Shown: piece after piece, positions 43,337 to 54,840 of the stretch
How the letters are laid out: every line of letters begins with the position of its first letter
Numbering within the stretch: the first letter of the stretch is position 1
Source of the DNA: Onchidella celtica
Taxonomy: Eukaryota; Mollusca; Gastropoda; Systellommatophora; Onchidiidae
DNA length: 64,000 nucleotides
Direction: 5' to 3'
Assembly: GCA_963931925.1 (NCBI GenBank)
Contig: OZ007567.1
Span: 91,633,055 to 91,697,054 of the forward strand
Program-made: the position numbers and the translations under genes
Notes under the pieces: model-generated
The model's input: only the letters and a program-made list of their open reading frames with translations
Databases searched by the model: none
Told to the model about the DNA's origin: nothing

Positions 43337-44129
43337 CAGTAGTCTCCGTCTAAGAACCCGGTCAACGGGAGACAGAAAAAGCGGGTTCTTAGGCGGATGC
43401 CAAAGGATGTTACCCATATTTGACTACCCGTGTCCATGGCTTATCCCCTTTGATTGCTTGGACCTGGGTCTTGACCTCATAATGAAAATTAAGCTTTGAA
43501 CATTTTAATAAAAAAATTTTTTTTTTTTTGCGAATGGTCAGAGTTACGACTTATGGCTAGCAGAATGCTCTTTTCTTACAGTGATGATTGTGTAATGCAT
43601 GGAATGATTCAGACTGAACAATCAAGTTGTGAATCACAGATGTCGATTTTAGACAACACGAGGCCCAGTGATACCCTGTGTAATATAACCACAATCAGCC
43701 CTAAGCACATGTGCAGTGCAAACCAAGCATGTGGTCAATTACGTATAAAATTCTGCCCCTCGAGTCAGACAACAATAGATGTTAGGTGATGACTGTGCTA
43801 ATTTAGTCTGAGTGGCCTGCTTGCACACGAAAGACGTAACTGGGCTCCATCCTTTGTATGGTTCGCCTCCCCCTACCTTCCCTCTTTCACTGTACTGTGT
43901 AGCTTTGTTCTATCCCGTCAACTTGAAAGAGAATTTTGCGTTTATATGGACATTTTACATAAAAGTGTGCTCGTCTCTCGGTCAAATGCTGGGTTCTTAG
44001 GCGGGTTTTTCATTTCAGAGCGGGTTCTTAAGCATGTAAATTACAGTGAAAAAATTCGGTTTTGCGGCAACAGCGGGTTCTAAGGCGGATCGAGTTCTAA
44101 GGCAGTGAGTTCTTAGACGGAGACTACTG
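43337..44129. mobile_element. TA-flanked element family D with 21-bp perfect TIRs
   Basis: Both ends begin CAGTAGTCTCCGTCTAAGAA and are exact inverted copies, flanked by TA. The variants of GGGTTCTTAGGCGG recur several times near both ends, mostly on the right (about 43990-44115). Non-autonomous; pogo/Tigger-like by its ends. Confidence 0.82.
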
Positions 44130-44131
44130 TA

Positions 44132-45826
44132 TAGTGTTAATTTCAGATTCACAGATATACTTTGAAGATTTTTGTTCTGTCTTGTTTTTCTAATCAGGAA
44201 AATACTGACAAATAATAAACTGAGTCCCATAATTTGTATAGAATCAGGTCTAAGATAAAGAATAAGCAAAGCTGTTTGCTAATTTCTGTGATAATAAGGA
44301 TCAATTGATAATCTCAGTTATGTTCAGAACTGTGTGGGCAGTAGGAGATCACTCGCATGGTATTGGGAAATATTATGAGGTCAAGGTCCACAGGGTTAGT
44401 GGTTAACCATGCTCACTGAGAACATTCTATTTACTGATTGCGGTGAAATTTGTTCTCTCGGCAGCAGAATCTCCATTTCAAAGCAATGTTTTGTTAACAA
44501 CAGTACTGTTGTGTTGACAGTTGAGGATAAGCATTGAAGAACTTGTCACAAAATATTTTTAGTTTGCTCAGTGAAAAATGTTGTCAACAGTGTTGTTTAG
44601 AGATTGTAACTAACCATGTTAAATTGACTTGCTGCAGAGTGATCATATTGTCACTGCTCTACGCTAATGGCATGAGTCGTTTTTGAGACTTGAGATATTA
44701 AGAAAAAAACTGTTTCCTTTCCTGTCATTTGGTGACTTATGCCATTATCATTTTATTGCATTATTAGATTTTCCTACAGGCGCATATCTTTTTCTATAAT
44801 ATCGATAGCCCATATAATCAGGAATGCAGTGAATCTAATGGCCCACTAAGGGTTCAAGAATGGCCGACAACATAGAGTTCAGTTGACAATTCGGGGATGC
44901 AAAAGACTTCATGCAGGTCTGAAACCCGGGACAGTCATTGCAGAAAGCTGGCCAAGAGATAGAAAGGCGTATCTATTTATATGTTATTTATTTAACTGCC
45001 TAATCATTTAGTGATCCATTCATTTACGTACCTTATCTATCAGATTATTCATTTATTTATTTACCAAATTATTTATGGGCTTTATTATTTATTTATTTTT
45101 TTGTTTATTTACTTATTATGTATTTTCCTATCTATATATTTGTCTATTTACATATTTTTTATTTACTTACTTAATTATGTATTCATTCACCCACTCTATG
45201 CAATATAAAGTTCATGCATACGATGGTTACAGACCAAATCGCATTTCAATCAGAGCCCCAAAAAAAAAAAAAAAATGCAGTGAACCTTTTTGGCATAAGT
45301 CTGACATTATATAGGCCCTAATATATATGCCATTATCGTAGAGCAGTGAGGATATTAGAATTAGTCCCAGCATTTCTGAATTATTGTAAGACTACTGACT
45401 TTAATCCTTTTAATATTTGGAAAATTTTATTGCACTGTAATTTCCTTGTCACCCACGATTCATGTATGCTCTAGAATGTCAGACAGTCGAGTGAAAGTGC
45501 ATAAATGATGTATCTGAACTGATAGCTGAGAAGAGACAGTAAATTATGAATCATAGTGAGATACACTAACTGAGGTAAAATATTTGGTGCTGGTGATAAA
45601 TTTAGGGAAACATTATTTCAAATTAGTATGGTAGTGATAGCCTTTTGCTTTTGTTATTATAAATGCTTGTCATTAACCATAGTATTTATTTATTGTGTCT
45701 GTTTAGCCTAAATTACTGGGGTTATTTTGATTTGTTAACCTCAAGAGACAACTATGTCCTGTGACCGGTCCAACTCTTGAGTTGGTGATCCATAAATCAG
45801 TTCGCAGGTTTAAACAACATCCAATA
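44132..45826. other. Intergenic sequence with degenerate ATTT repeats
   Basis: A degenerate (ATTT)n region spans about 44975-45185, with an A run at 45260-45274. No gene recognised. Confidence 0.5.
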
Positions 45827-45831
45827 ATGTG

Positions 45832-47020
45832 TGTCACAAATCCCAGACTGGGAGATGTAATAGTTTATGACAGGACGACAATCACGAACAACAAGTTTAA
45901 CACTTAACAAAACAGCCCATCAGACTCACACATTTATTAAACATAATTGTACATATACTAGCGCAATTACATATATTATATTATTGAAATGACTGCCGTA
46001 CAACGGCCTTATTCTCACACACACGCTCCCTCGGATCCACAATCCGGTAGTTACTCCTAAAGGCACTTCGGCCTCAGCCTCTCCCCTCAGGGTCTTAATA
46101 GTACATTAATGATTCACTGGCACCGCAGTCTCTCAATACCACCTTCCTATTGTCATACACCTTAGCACTCCCCTAGCACCTCCGCAGGGCAATAACACAT
46201 TATTATTTCCATAGCCATCAACATGGCAACAACATAATATCAGTTCACTAGCCTATCAACATGGCAACAACATAGTATCTCATTCACTCTCATATCTACG
46301 TCCCTGTCCGTGGCCTGACTGCCACGACTTTATGTGCCTCTACTGTCCTGCACTGACAGCCTCACTTCTGGCCTATGTGTGGCCTCCGGCCCTATGCTGG
46401 CCTATCCCCTGTGCTCATCGAGGTGGCTCTTCGGCCCGTCCCCGACACCTACAAGAATAACATTACATTGGTATAATACCCTACCATTTCTATTCACTCC
46501 ACCTCTCCTTACAACCCATGAAACGTACACACACTAGTTCACCTTTCACTCACCACACATCTTACGGTAACACACCTCCATCGGAGTACACACTACTCAC
46601 TCGCGCTACACATCCATGAACTCACTTTCATCTATCGCTCATGGCGCACATTGCTATATCCAATACCAAGGACTTCCACATTCCTCACATATACTTATTC
46701 ACATCATGGTAATAGACGAATATAATATAATACATCAATCATAATAATCAATCAACGTTCTACATACCAGTCATAACTGGAAAGACTCTCACTAGTCTTC
46801 TCGACTGCTTCCCTTTATGTCCGCCCGATGGGCTTTTATTCACAGGTCCGATCCCTAGGACCTTCTAACTTGCAGTGATAGTTATACAGCGCTTTCGCCT
46901 CCTTCAGACCCCGCCCCCACTCATGACATGCACGACTTTTCTTCCCTGTCTCCGTGCGTTAATTTTACTCTCCTCCTTTCCCCCCGTAATTATTAACTAT
47001 CGCTCACTCCACTCGTGACA
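45832..47020 (-). repeat. 3' LTR of the Gmr1-like element
   Basis: TGTCACAAATC ... CTCGTGACA on the + strand, 1189 bp. By eye only one mismatch to the other LTR was found (t at 46235 versus g at 53461). Confidence 0.95.
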
Positions 47021-47048
47021 TCATCCCCCACCCCAAAAAAATTAATGC
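47021..47048 (-). other. Polypurine tract
   Basis: On the - strand the sequence next to the 3' LTR reads TTTGGGGTGGGGGATGA, the expected position and composition for the plus-strand primer. Confidence 0.75.
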
Positions 47049-47373
47049 AATTAATTTCAAATCGCATCAAGATGACTGTCAACGAGTGAGCCTGAGCAAT
47101 ACCTACATTAAAAATGACCTACCAGTTCCCCTAGTATATCGAATACCGAAATCAGGGGAAAATATGGGGATCAATATGGCCTGCAATATGCATATATGTG
47201 TCACATCATGAATAGCTAACTAACCACAATACTTAATACAGAATCAAAAACCATTCAACCTATCAACCATTCCTCATATCATATTTATAATGTCAATATT
47301 TTAAAGTCGACTTATTCACACAGATCCTGTCAATGTTTCTGTCCTCAGATGTATAAGCTGCTGAACTCCTGCC

Positions 47374-50300
47374 CTAGGCTCGACTAAGGTAGTCGGCGAT
47401 ATGATTGCTGGTTCCTGGAATTGGTTGAATAACGAAGGTATACGGCTGCAAAGCCAATGCCCATCTAGACAAGCGTGGGCTGGACGAACGATTCTTCGAC
47501 AAAAATGTCAGTGGCTTGTGGTCTGTCTGGATACAAAATTCTCGTCCCATGAGATAACGTCCTAGTTTCTGGACGGACCAGACAATGGCAAGACACTCAC
47601 GCTCTATCACAGAATACTTTCTTTCTCTCTGCAATAACTTCCTACTGACATAACATACAGGATGGAGACATTCGTTCTTCTCCTGTAGAAGACAAGCGCC
47701 GACACCAGAGTCCGACGCATCCGTTCTGAGGATAAAATTAGATCGAAAATCGGGTAATATCAGAATGGGTGACGATGATAATGCTGTCACCAAATTATCA
47801 AATGCTGTCTGACATTCAGACGTCCACTGGACCTTATCGGGTTGTCCCTTCTTAGTAAGGTCAGTAAGAGAAGATGACAAGGAGGAAAAATTTGGAATGA
47901 ACTTTCTGTAATAATTTAAAATTCCCACTAAGCTTCTGACTTGTTTCTTTGTTTTAGGGATTTGCAACCCTACTAACTTGTCAATTTTTGTTTCTTCAGG
48001 TCTCTGAACACCTCTACCCACAATATGTCCTAAGAATACTATCTCTGGACATGCCAAATCCATCTTTGCGGGTTTAGCAGTTAACCCAAAATGACGTAAT
48101 CGTTGAAAAATTACTGTTAGTGTCTGAATATGATCAGACCATGTCGACGTATGGCATGCTATATCGTCAAAGAATGACACGACATTAGGTATGTCCTTCA
48201 ACACTAGTCTCATTAATCGTGCAAACGTCGCTGGCGCGTTTACCAACCCAAATGGCATGACCTTAAATTGGAATAATCCAATGGGCGTTTGGAACGCCGT
48301 GTATTGTTTAGACTCCTCAGTAAGCGGAATTTCCCAATACCCTTTCGTCAAATCTATCTTGGAAAACCACGTGGACCCGGCCAATGAAGCTATTAATTCC
48401 TCCTGAAACGGGATAGGCTCCCTATCGCCTACCGTAATAGTGTTCAATCTTCGAAAATCAATACAGAACCGCACCGATCCATCAAGTTTTTTCACGAGGA
48501 CGATGGGTGATGAATACGGCGATGTTGATGGTTCTATCACATCTAACTTCAACATTGACTCAACTTCCTTTATGACTCTATCTCTCGAAGAAAAAGGCAG
48601 CGGATACGGTCTAAGAAATACTGGCTTATCGGAAGTCAACTTTATTTGGTGCTGGATCACCGTAGTGCGACCCGGCAAATCCGTAACAACATCCGGAAAT
48701 GACGCTAACAGGGTCTCAAGTTCCCTACTCCTTGAACTCGTAAGGTCAGGGTTAATTTTTACGTCCCTGTAACCTTGTGTCGGAGTTAACTCCGGCAATT
48801 GAATTTGTAACTCCTCCTGCGCCTCGGTGTCGCTTACGTCACAGTCCAACTGGTCTACGACCCCCGTACAAGCAATAGAGAAGACAGTCTCCTCTGGTCT
48901 TGTCTGTGCACACAGATACTGTGGTCTCTCATAAAATCTCTGTAGCATGTTAACATGGAAAACCTTACTCGCTCCATCAATGTGGATAGCGTAATCTACC
49001 TTTGAAACAACTCGCTCAATAACATAAGGACCTTTCCATGTCATCAATAACTTATTATGGTCCGTAGGTAATAACAACAGAACCTTGTCTCCTGGCTTAA
49101 AAATTCTCAGTTTGGAACCTCTATCCTTATAGTCTTTTGCTCTTTTCGAAGCGATACCAGAAGCTTCTTCTGCTATAGTGCGCGCAGAAGATAGTCTTTC
49201 TCTTAAATCAACAAGGTACTGAAACACCGAAATCTGCTCCTCGTCTCCCGATGATGGCGACGTCATCATGTCCCGAAGAACATCAGTTGGGCCCCTAGGA
49301 CTACGACCGTACATCATTTCGAACGGCGAGAATCCCGTTGACTCCTGCCGTACCTCTCTGTACGCGAATAACACTGCAGGGATATATCTATCCCAATCTT
49401 TAGGGCGATCAGCAGCTACCTTACGCAGCATCGACTTTAACGTCGAGTTCAATCTCTCGCACATGCCATTAGCCTGCGGATGATAAGGGGTGGTAGTGAT
49501 GGGTTGTATACTGAATAAGCGGAACAATTCCTTCATCATCTGCGACGTAAATTGCGCGCCCCTATCAGACAGAATTTGCTCTGGTATTCCTACTCTAGCG
49601 AAAATTGCAAACAACGCTTCCGCGACTGCCTCAGACGTTATGGTCCGCAGAGGAACCGCCTCTGGCCATCTCGTAGCATTACATATGACCGTTAAGAAAA
49701 ATCGATTCCCCCTATCGGTCGCTGGGTGAATGGGGCCAACAAGGTCTATCGAGACCTTTTTAAACGGTTCCGAGACCGTGGGGATCTTCTGAAGAGGAGC
49801 CTGGGGTGTACGACCCTTATGCGTCGTCTTTTGGCACGCACTGCACGTCTTACAATAGACCTGCACATCTCTGTGGATCGATGGCCAGTAAAAATTTTTA
49901 AGAACCCTTTCTTTGGTTCTAGCTATCCCCATATGACCCGCTAATGGGACATCATGTGCCAAGTGCAATACTGTTGCGATCAGCAACGCTGGCACAACGA
50001 CCTGCTTTAAAATTGAGGACACCGTTACATACTTACGGAACAGAATGCCCGCCTGAACAAAAAAAGAAGATGACCCGTTCTTATATCTCCTCGTTTTCTC
50101 GGTTCGCGCTTCCCCAAAACATGGGTTTAATGATGGGTCCTCCCTTTGTAGTCTCGCCAAGCGCTCTGGCGTGATATCTAGGTTGACCGCTGGCGTCGCC
50201 AAAGGTCTAATCTTATCTTTATCAACTACTCGTCGACGTGTTTCGACCGCGGCGCAAAAGTCAATACCTTTTGATTGCGACCATGCTTGCACGTTCTCAT

Positions 50301-52086
50301 CGGAAGGGGAAACTACCCGTGATACATTCCCAATGATGAGCTGGGCGCCTGGAAAACAACCAACGACTGCTTCGACTTCTCCGCTAAGGAAAGGTGTATC
50401 TATCATTATTGTTGCCATGGGTAATTTCTCAATGGCCCCCGAAAATTGGATGCACGGGACAGTCTCACCTGTAAGCTGTGAATCCCGAATGCAATCCCTA
50501 TGCACTCCCACAACGGTAGATCCTGTATCTCGTAAAACCGAGACCGGTTCGTCCCCAACAAACCCCGGATAAACCCTAAGACCACCTCCTGTATGACATG
50601 AATTTATAACGGGGATCTTTCTCCCACAAGGTAAAACACCGGAAGATAATAACTTCTCACAACTGGGACACTTAGAATACTGTCCGCCTCCGTTGTCCGA
50701 TGTAACGCACGCAGCCGCATGATGAAATTTATTTGGGGAACATGGACTGGAGCTACTGTCCACGTTCGCCGCTATCCTACCTGCAGGGCAGTTCACGCTG
50801 ATGTGATCTGCTCTTCCGCAGTTCCAACACTTCGCGGCCCTACACTCGCGCGAAAAGTGACCCACGCGTCCGCAAGTCCAACACTCCGCTCCCTGTGCTG
50901 CCCTAGGCCTGGGTCCCCGTGACCCCTCGCGACCGGAACTAGAGTCCCTATGCCGTCGGTCGTCGGCAAAGGTCACAACTCGCCCCCGGCCATTACCGCG
51001 ACCTAGCCCTCCTGCTCGGTCAAACTTACCGGATCCATATGCCGGTGATTGGTGATAGCCCCTATGCTGCCCCTGGGCTTGCCCACTATAGGCACCACGC
51101 TGACGCGACCTGTCCCCAAGTCCTGCCGGCGACCCCTCGGCAACGGCGACGTACCCAGCATCTTGGACGTACGCCCTGGCGACTGGTTTGGACGGATGCG
51201 CCGTACGGTATGCCTCCGCCAACTTAGACGCCTCCTGCACCGTCGCGGGTTCGTTCTCTTTCAGGAAAGCCACCAGATCTTTGTGGCACGACGCGTACAG
51301 CTGGTCACGGATCATTAAGTCTTTCAGTTTAGCAAAATCCGCGCCCACATGCGCCAAGTCTACCCAGTTCGCGAAATACTCCGTTAGTCTCGCGACGAAG
51401 GCAGCAAAGTCCTCCCTGGTATCTGCACGTGCCCGCCTAAACTGCTCCCGGAAATATTCCTCGGTACGCGCAAATCGGCGAAGCAGCAAAGCCTTCAGCT
51501 TATCGTAATCTTGCACGTCTTCGCGCTGTAGCTCTTTAAAGTAGGTTAACGCTCGCCCCTGCAATAGAGACGCCAGGTACGTGGCCCATAATTCCTTATT
51601 TTCCCCCCATTGCAATTGTGCGTTCAGTTCGAACCTGTAAAGGAAGGCGTCTATGTCGTCCTTCCGGTCGTCGAACGTAGGGAGCTTAATCCTAACGCCA
51701 CCCTTATTGTGTACCTGCCGCTCAGCCGTTTCCGCTGGCGTATTCTTCTTGAGTTCTAACTCCGCAATCTTTACTTGCGCCTCTATCTCCTTTAACCTTA
51801 TCTCTTGCTCCCTTTCCTTAGCCTGTCTCTCCTGTTGCTGAGCTTCTAACTCCTTTAACTTAAACTCCCTTTCCTGTTCCTTATCCTTAGCCTCTCTTTC
51901 TTGTTGCTGAGCCTTAGCCTCTCTTTCCTCTTCTCTCTGTCGCTCTTGAGCCTCTTTTTCTCGCTCTCTATCCTTAGCACGCTCATCGCGCAAATCCGCC
52001 TGCTGTTCTTTAATCCAGCCGCGTAGCTCCTCTCCCTCCAGGCCAAGTTCCTTACCCAACTTCATTAGTTGTTGGAGTTCCGCCAT
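47374..52086 (-). CDS. Gag-Pol polyprotein, order Gag-PR-INT-RT-RNaseH
   Basis: A single 1570-codon frame. Residues about 20-120 form a charged Glu/Gln/Lys-rich coiled coil, followed by a retrotransposon Gag domain. Two zinc knuckles lie near 400 (CWTCGRVGHFSREC) and 420 (CWNCGRADHISVNC). Protease RDTGST is near 518. Integrase has an HHCC zinc motif (about 707-745, CKTCSACQ), then the D, D and E in VSIDLVGP (about 777), ILSDRGAQF (about 838) and NSTLK (about 876), then a GPY/F motif (WKGPYVIE, about 1015). RT follows (VRFCIDFRRLN about 1205, box FFDD about 1303) and RNase H last (TDASDSGVG about 1453, QTDHKPL about 1521, HIADYLSRA at the end). All key residues are present. Normal gypsy elements have RT-RH before INT. 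There is no gag/pol frameshift and no env. Confidence 0.95.
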   Translation of the reverse strand: MAELQQLMKLGKELGLEGEELRGWIKEQQADLRDERAKDREREKEAQERQREEEREAKAQQQEREAKDKEQEREFKLKELEAQQQERQAKEREQEIRLKEIEAQVKIAELELKKNTPAETAERQVHNKGGVRIKLPTFDDRKDDIDAFLYRFELNAQLQWGENKELWATYLASLLQGRALTYFKELQREDVQDYDKLKALLLRRFARTEEYFREQFRRARADTREDFAAFVARLTEYFANWVDLAHVGADFAKLKDLMIRDQLYASCHKDLVAFLKENEPATVQEASKLAEAYRTAHPSKPVARAYVQDAGYVAVAEGSPAGLGDRSRQRGAYSGQAQGQHRGYHQSPAYGSGKFDRAGGLGRGNGRGRVVTFADDRRHRDSSSGREGSRGPRPRAAQGAECWTCGRVGHFSRECRAAKCWNCGRADHISVNCPAGRIAANVDSSSSPCSPNKFHHAAACVTSDNGGGQYSKCPSCEKLLSSGVLPCGRKIPVINSCHTGGGLRVYPGFVGDEPVSVLRDTGSTVVGVHRDCIRDSQLTGETVPCIQFSGAIEKLPMATIMIDTPFLSGEVEAVVGCFPGAQLIIGNVSRVVSPSDENVQAWSQSKGIDFCAAVETRRRVVDKDKIRPLATPAVNLDITPERLARLQREDPSLNPCFGEARTEKTRRYKNGSSSFFVQAGILFRKYVTVSSILKQVVVPALLIATVLHLAHDVPLAGHMGIARTKERVLKNFYWPSIHRDVQVYCKTCSACQKTTHKGRTPQAPLQKIPTVSEPFKKVSIDLVGPIHPATDRGNRFFLTVICNATRWPEAVPLRTITSEAVAEALFAIFARVGIPEQILSDRGAQFTSQMMKELFRLFSIQPITTTPYHPQANGMCERLNSTLKSMLRKVAADRPKDWDRYIPAVLFAYREVRQESTGFSPFEMMYGRSPRGPTDVLRDMMTSPSSGDEEQISVFQYLVDLRERLSSARTIAEEASGIASKRAKDYKDRGSKLRIFKPGDKVLLLLPTDHNKLLMTWKGPYVIERVVSKVDYAIHIDGASKVFHVNMLQRFYERPQYLCAQTRPEETVFSIACTGVVDQLDCDVSDTEAQEELQIQLPELTPTQGYRDVKINPDLTSSRSRELETLLASFPDVVTDLPGRTTVIQHQIKLTSDKPVFLRPYPLPFSSRDRVIKEVESMLKLDVIEPSTSPYSSPIVLVKKLDGSVRFCIDFRRLNTITVGDREPIPFQEELIASLAGSTWFSKIDLTKGYWEIPLTEESKQYTAFQTPIGLFQFKVMPFGLVNAPATFARLMRLVLKDIPNVVSFFDDIACHTSTWSDHIQTLTVIFQRLRHFGLTAKPAKMDLACPEIVFLGHIVGRGVQRPEETKIDKLVGLQIPKTKKQVRSLVGILNYYRKFIPNFSSLSSSLTDLTKKGQPDKVQWTSECQTAFDNLVTALSSSPILILPDFRSNFILRTDASDSGVGACLLQEKNECLHPVCYVSRKLLQRERKYSVIERECLAIVWSVQKLGRYLMGREFCIQTDHKPLTFLSKNRSSSPRLSRWALALQPYTFVIQPIPGTSNHIADYLSRA

Positions 52087-53038
52087 TTCACAGATTTATG
52101 GTTATGGTATATATTTAAAAAAAACGGCTAACCTGTCGGTATGATAACTAACGACACGACCAGAGACCTGAGATCACACCAGATATAACAATACCCAATT
52201 GTCCCAAATACAATTCAGAAATTTACCTTTACAGCACAACTAATTCCATATCTACAAAATGCATAGCACTATTAATTATAAAAGAAAATAGAAATGACAA
52301 GAATGAAGAAATACAATAGAAGGACCACAAGTACGTCAAGGACAACGAACCAGACTAGGACAAAGCTTCTACAAAAAAAAAACTATAATGGAAAAAAAAA
52401 TGCAACCTACTACGCCGATTACACAACACGGTACGAACGAGAACAGAGTCTGAAAAAAAAGAACGTATCTATAGATAGGTAGAAAGAGGGACAAGAGAAT
52501 ACGTCTTCCTGCGGAACAGAGAAGATATCGACGCTACAATCTAAACAAAAATACAGGTCCCTACAGAACTGTTCACTGTGATGAACGAAGTTCCAAATTT
52601 AGCCCACCTCCCGAAGAGGATAAACTACGCTCACCACAGCAAACCCGCGCCACCGCCCGTATAATCAATTACGACAAAAACAGCAAAAACAGGGAAACAG
52701 ACAGATGAAAAGACAGCCCTCAATCCAGGGTACAAAATTTTCACTTAACTTTCAATTTTTGAAATTTTGAGTAAAACTCCTCCCTTTAATCGGAGCTCTG
52801 GCTGCTCGTCTCCTCAGGCTGCACGCACACACACTGTCTCTGCAGAAATTTAAGTACACATTAATACATATTCATCAAAATACATGCATTAATACATATT
52901 ATTATTCATAAACATACATAAATCATATCATCATGAAATTTCCATTCATCCCACGAACAAGGACAACAGAACGAATTCCTAGCACAACAGAAAAACAACT
53001 AGATATAACGAATACACAATGTCAAAATGACCACAGGT
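52087..53038 (-). other. 5' leader of the Gmr1-like element
   Basis: About 950 bp lie between the primer-binding site and the Gag start, A-rich on the + strand, with no further protein. It presumably holds the packaging region. Confidence 0.6.
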
Positions 53039-53056
53039 AAACAGGACGAGCCCCCA
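53039..53056 (-). other. Primer-binding site, tRNA-Pro type
   Basis: On the - strand, one base after the 5' LTR, the sequence is TGGGGGCTCGTCCTGTTT. The first 13 bases equal the well-known tRNA-Pro primer-binding site core TGGGGGCTCGTCC. Confidence 0.75.
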
Positions 53057-53057
53057 G

Positions 53058-54246
53058 TGTCACAAATCCCAGACTGGGAGATGTAATAGTTTATGACAGG
53101 ACGACAATCACGAACAACAAGTTTAACACTTAACAAAACAGCCCATCAGACTCACACATTTATTAAACATAATTGTACATATACTAGCGCAATTACATAT
53201 ATTATATTATTGAAATGACTGCCGTACAACGGCCTTATTCTCACACACACGCTCCCTCGGATCCACAATCCGGTAGTTACTCCTAAAGGCACTTCGGCCT
53301 CAGCCTCTCCCCTCAGGGTCTTAATAGTACATTAATGATTCACTGGCACCGCAGTCTCTCAATACCACCTTCCTATTGTCATACACCTTAGCACTCCCCT
53401 AGCACCTCCGCAGGGCAATAACACATTATTATTTCCATAGCCATCAACATGGCAACAACAGAATATCAGTTCACTAGCCTATCAACATGGCAACAACATA
53501 GTATCTCATTCACTCTCATATCTACGTCCCTGTCCGTGGCCTGACTGCCACGACTTTATGTGCCTCTACTGTCCTGCACTGACAGCCTCACTTCTGGCCT
53601 ATGTGTGGCCTCCGGCCCTATGCTGGCCTATCCCCTGTGCTCATCGAGGTGGCTCTTCGGCCCGTCCCCGACACCTACAAGAATAACATTACATTGGTAT
53701 AATACCCTACCATTTCTATTCACTCCACCTCTCCTTACAACCCATGAAACGTACACACACTAGTTCACCTTTCACTCACCACACATCTTACGGTAACACA
53801 CCTCCATCGGAGTACACACTACTCACTCGCGCTACACATCCATGAACTCACTTTCATCTATCGCTCATGGCGCACATTGCTATATCCAATACCAAGGACT
53901 TCCACATTCCTCACATATACTTATTCACATCATGGTAATAGACGAATATAATATAATACATCAATCATAATAATCAATCAACGTTCTACATACCAGTCAT
54001 AACTGGAAAGACTCTCACTAGTCTTCTCGACTGCTTCCCTTTATGTCCGCCCGATGGGCTTTTATTCACAGGTCCGATCCCTAGGACCTTCTAACTTGCA
54101 GTGATAGTTATACAGCGCTTTCGCCTCCTTCAGACCCCGCCCCCACTCATGACATGCACGACTTTTCTTCCCTGTCTCCGTGCGTTAATTTTACTCTCCT
54201 CCTTTCCCCCCGTAATTATTAACTATCGCTCACTCCACTCGTGACA
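53058..54246 (-). repeat. 5' LTR of the Gmr1-like element
   Basis: Same length and ends as the 3' LTR. Followed by target duplication ATGTG at 54247-54251. Confidence 0.95.
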
Positions 54247-54251
54247 ATGTG

Positions 54252-54836
54252 TTTTGATTGCATCACCCCATGTGAAAATTAGGCATCTTTATGTGAATGA
54301 CTTCAATTGGCAATGCACAAAATCCCCTCTATTTTAGTAATAAAACAAAGTAATTTAAATACAGGCAGCTACAGTTTTCACGAAAACAATGAAAATAACA
54401 ATTTATGTTGAAAATACACTGTCATTTCTTTCATCAGTTGACTTTATTTGATTCCAAAGAATGCTCAGCAACTTTCCACAGTACAAAATTTGTGTCTGTC
54501 TCACAAGGATCTCAGAAATTTGACTAATGGCCTAGGACATATTACCATCCTTCACAGGACTTTCAAATTGATTAGCGCACACTAATTCTAGTATATACTC
54601 ACTTTCTTTGGGTTGACCTTAAGAAAAGAACATTCCAGAATAATATGAAACTCTCAAATGAAATGTGTTGGTGGTTTCAATTTTAGTATTTGGTTACAAA
54701 TTGAGGCCATTGTCAACTTTGTTCCATCTCAGGTAATTGATCTATACAGTTGTACAAACAATCAAAAGATATGCACTCATATGTCACATATTTCTTCAGG
54801 TAATTTATAAACTATACACATATTTTAATGTGGAGA
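54252..54836. other. Intergenic sequence
   Basis: Nothing recognised. It may hold the end of the METTL2-like 3' UTR. Confidence 0.4.
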
Positions 54837-54840
54837 TTAA

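Larger units (their letters stand above)
45832..54246 (-). mobile_element. Complete Ty3/gypsy LTR retrotransposon, Gmr1-like
   Basis: Two 1189-bp LTRs (45832-47020 and 53058-54246) bound one intact Gag-Pol frame on the - strand. The 5-bp duplication ATGTG flanks it at 45827-45831 and 54247-54251. A primer-binding site and a polypurine tract sit next to the correct LTRs. The polyprotein has integrase before reverse transcriptase, as in the Gmr1 group of gypsy-like elements first described in deuterostomes. It inserted between the two convergent host genes. Confidence 0.95.

Noticed and set aside
46334-46537. Short open frame repeated at 53560-53763
   Set aside because: It is part of the two LTRs and on the strand opposite to the element; duplicated by virtue of the LTR.
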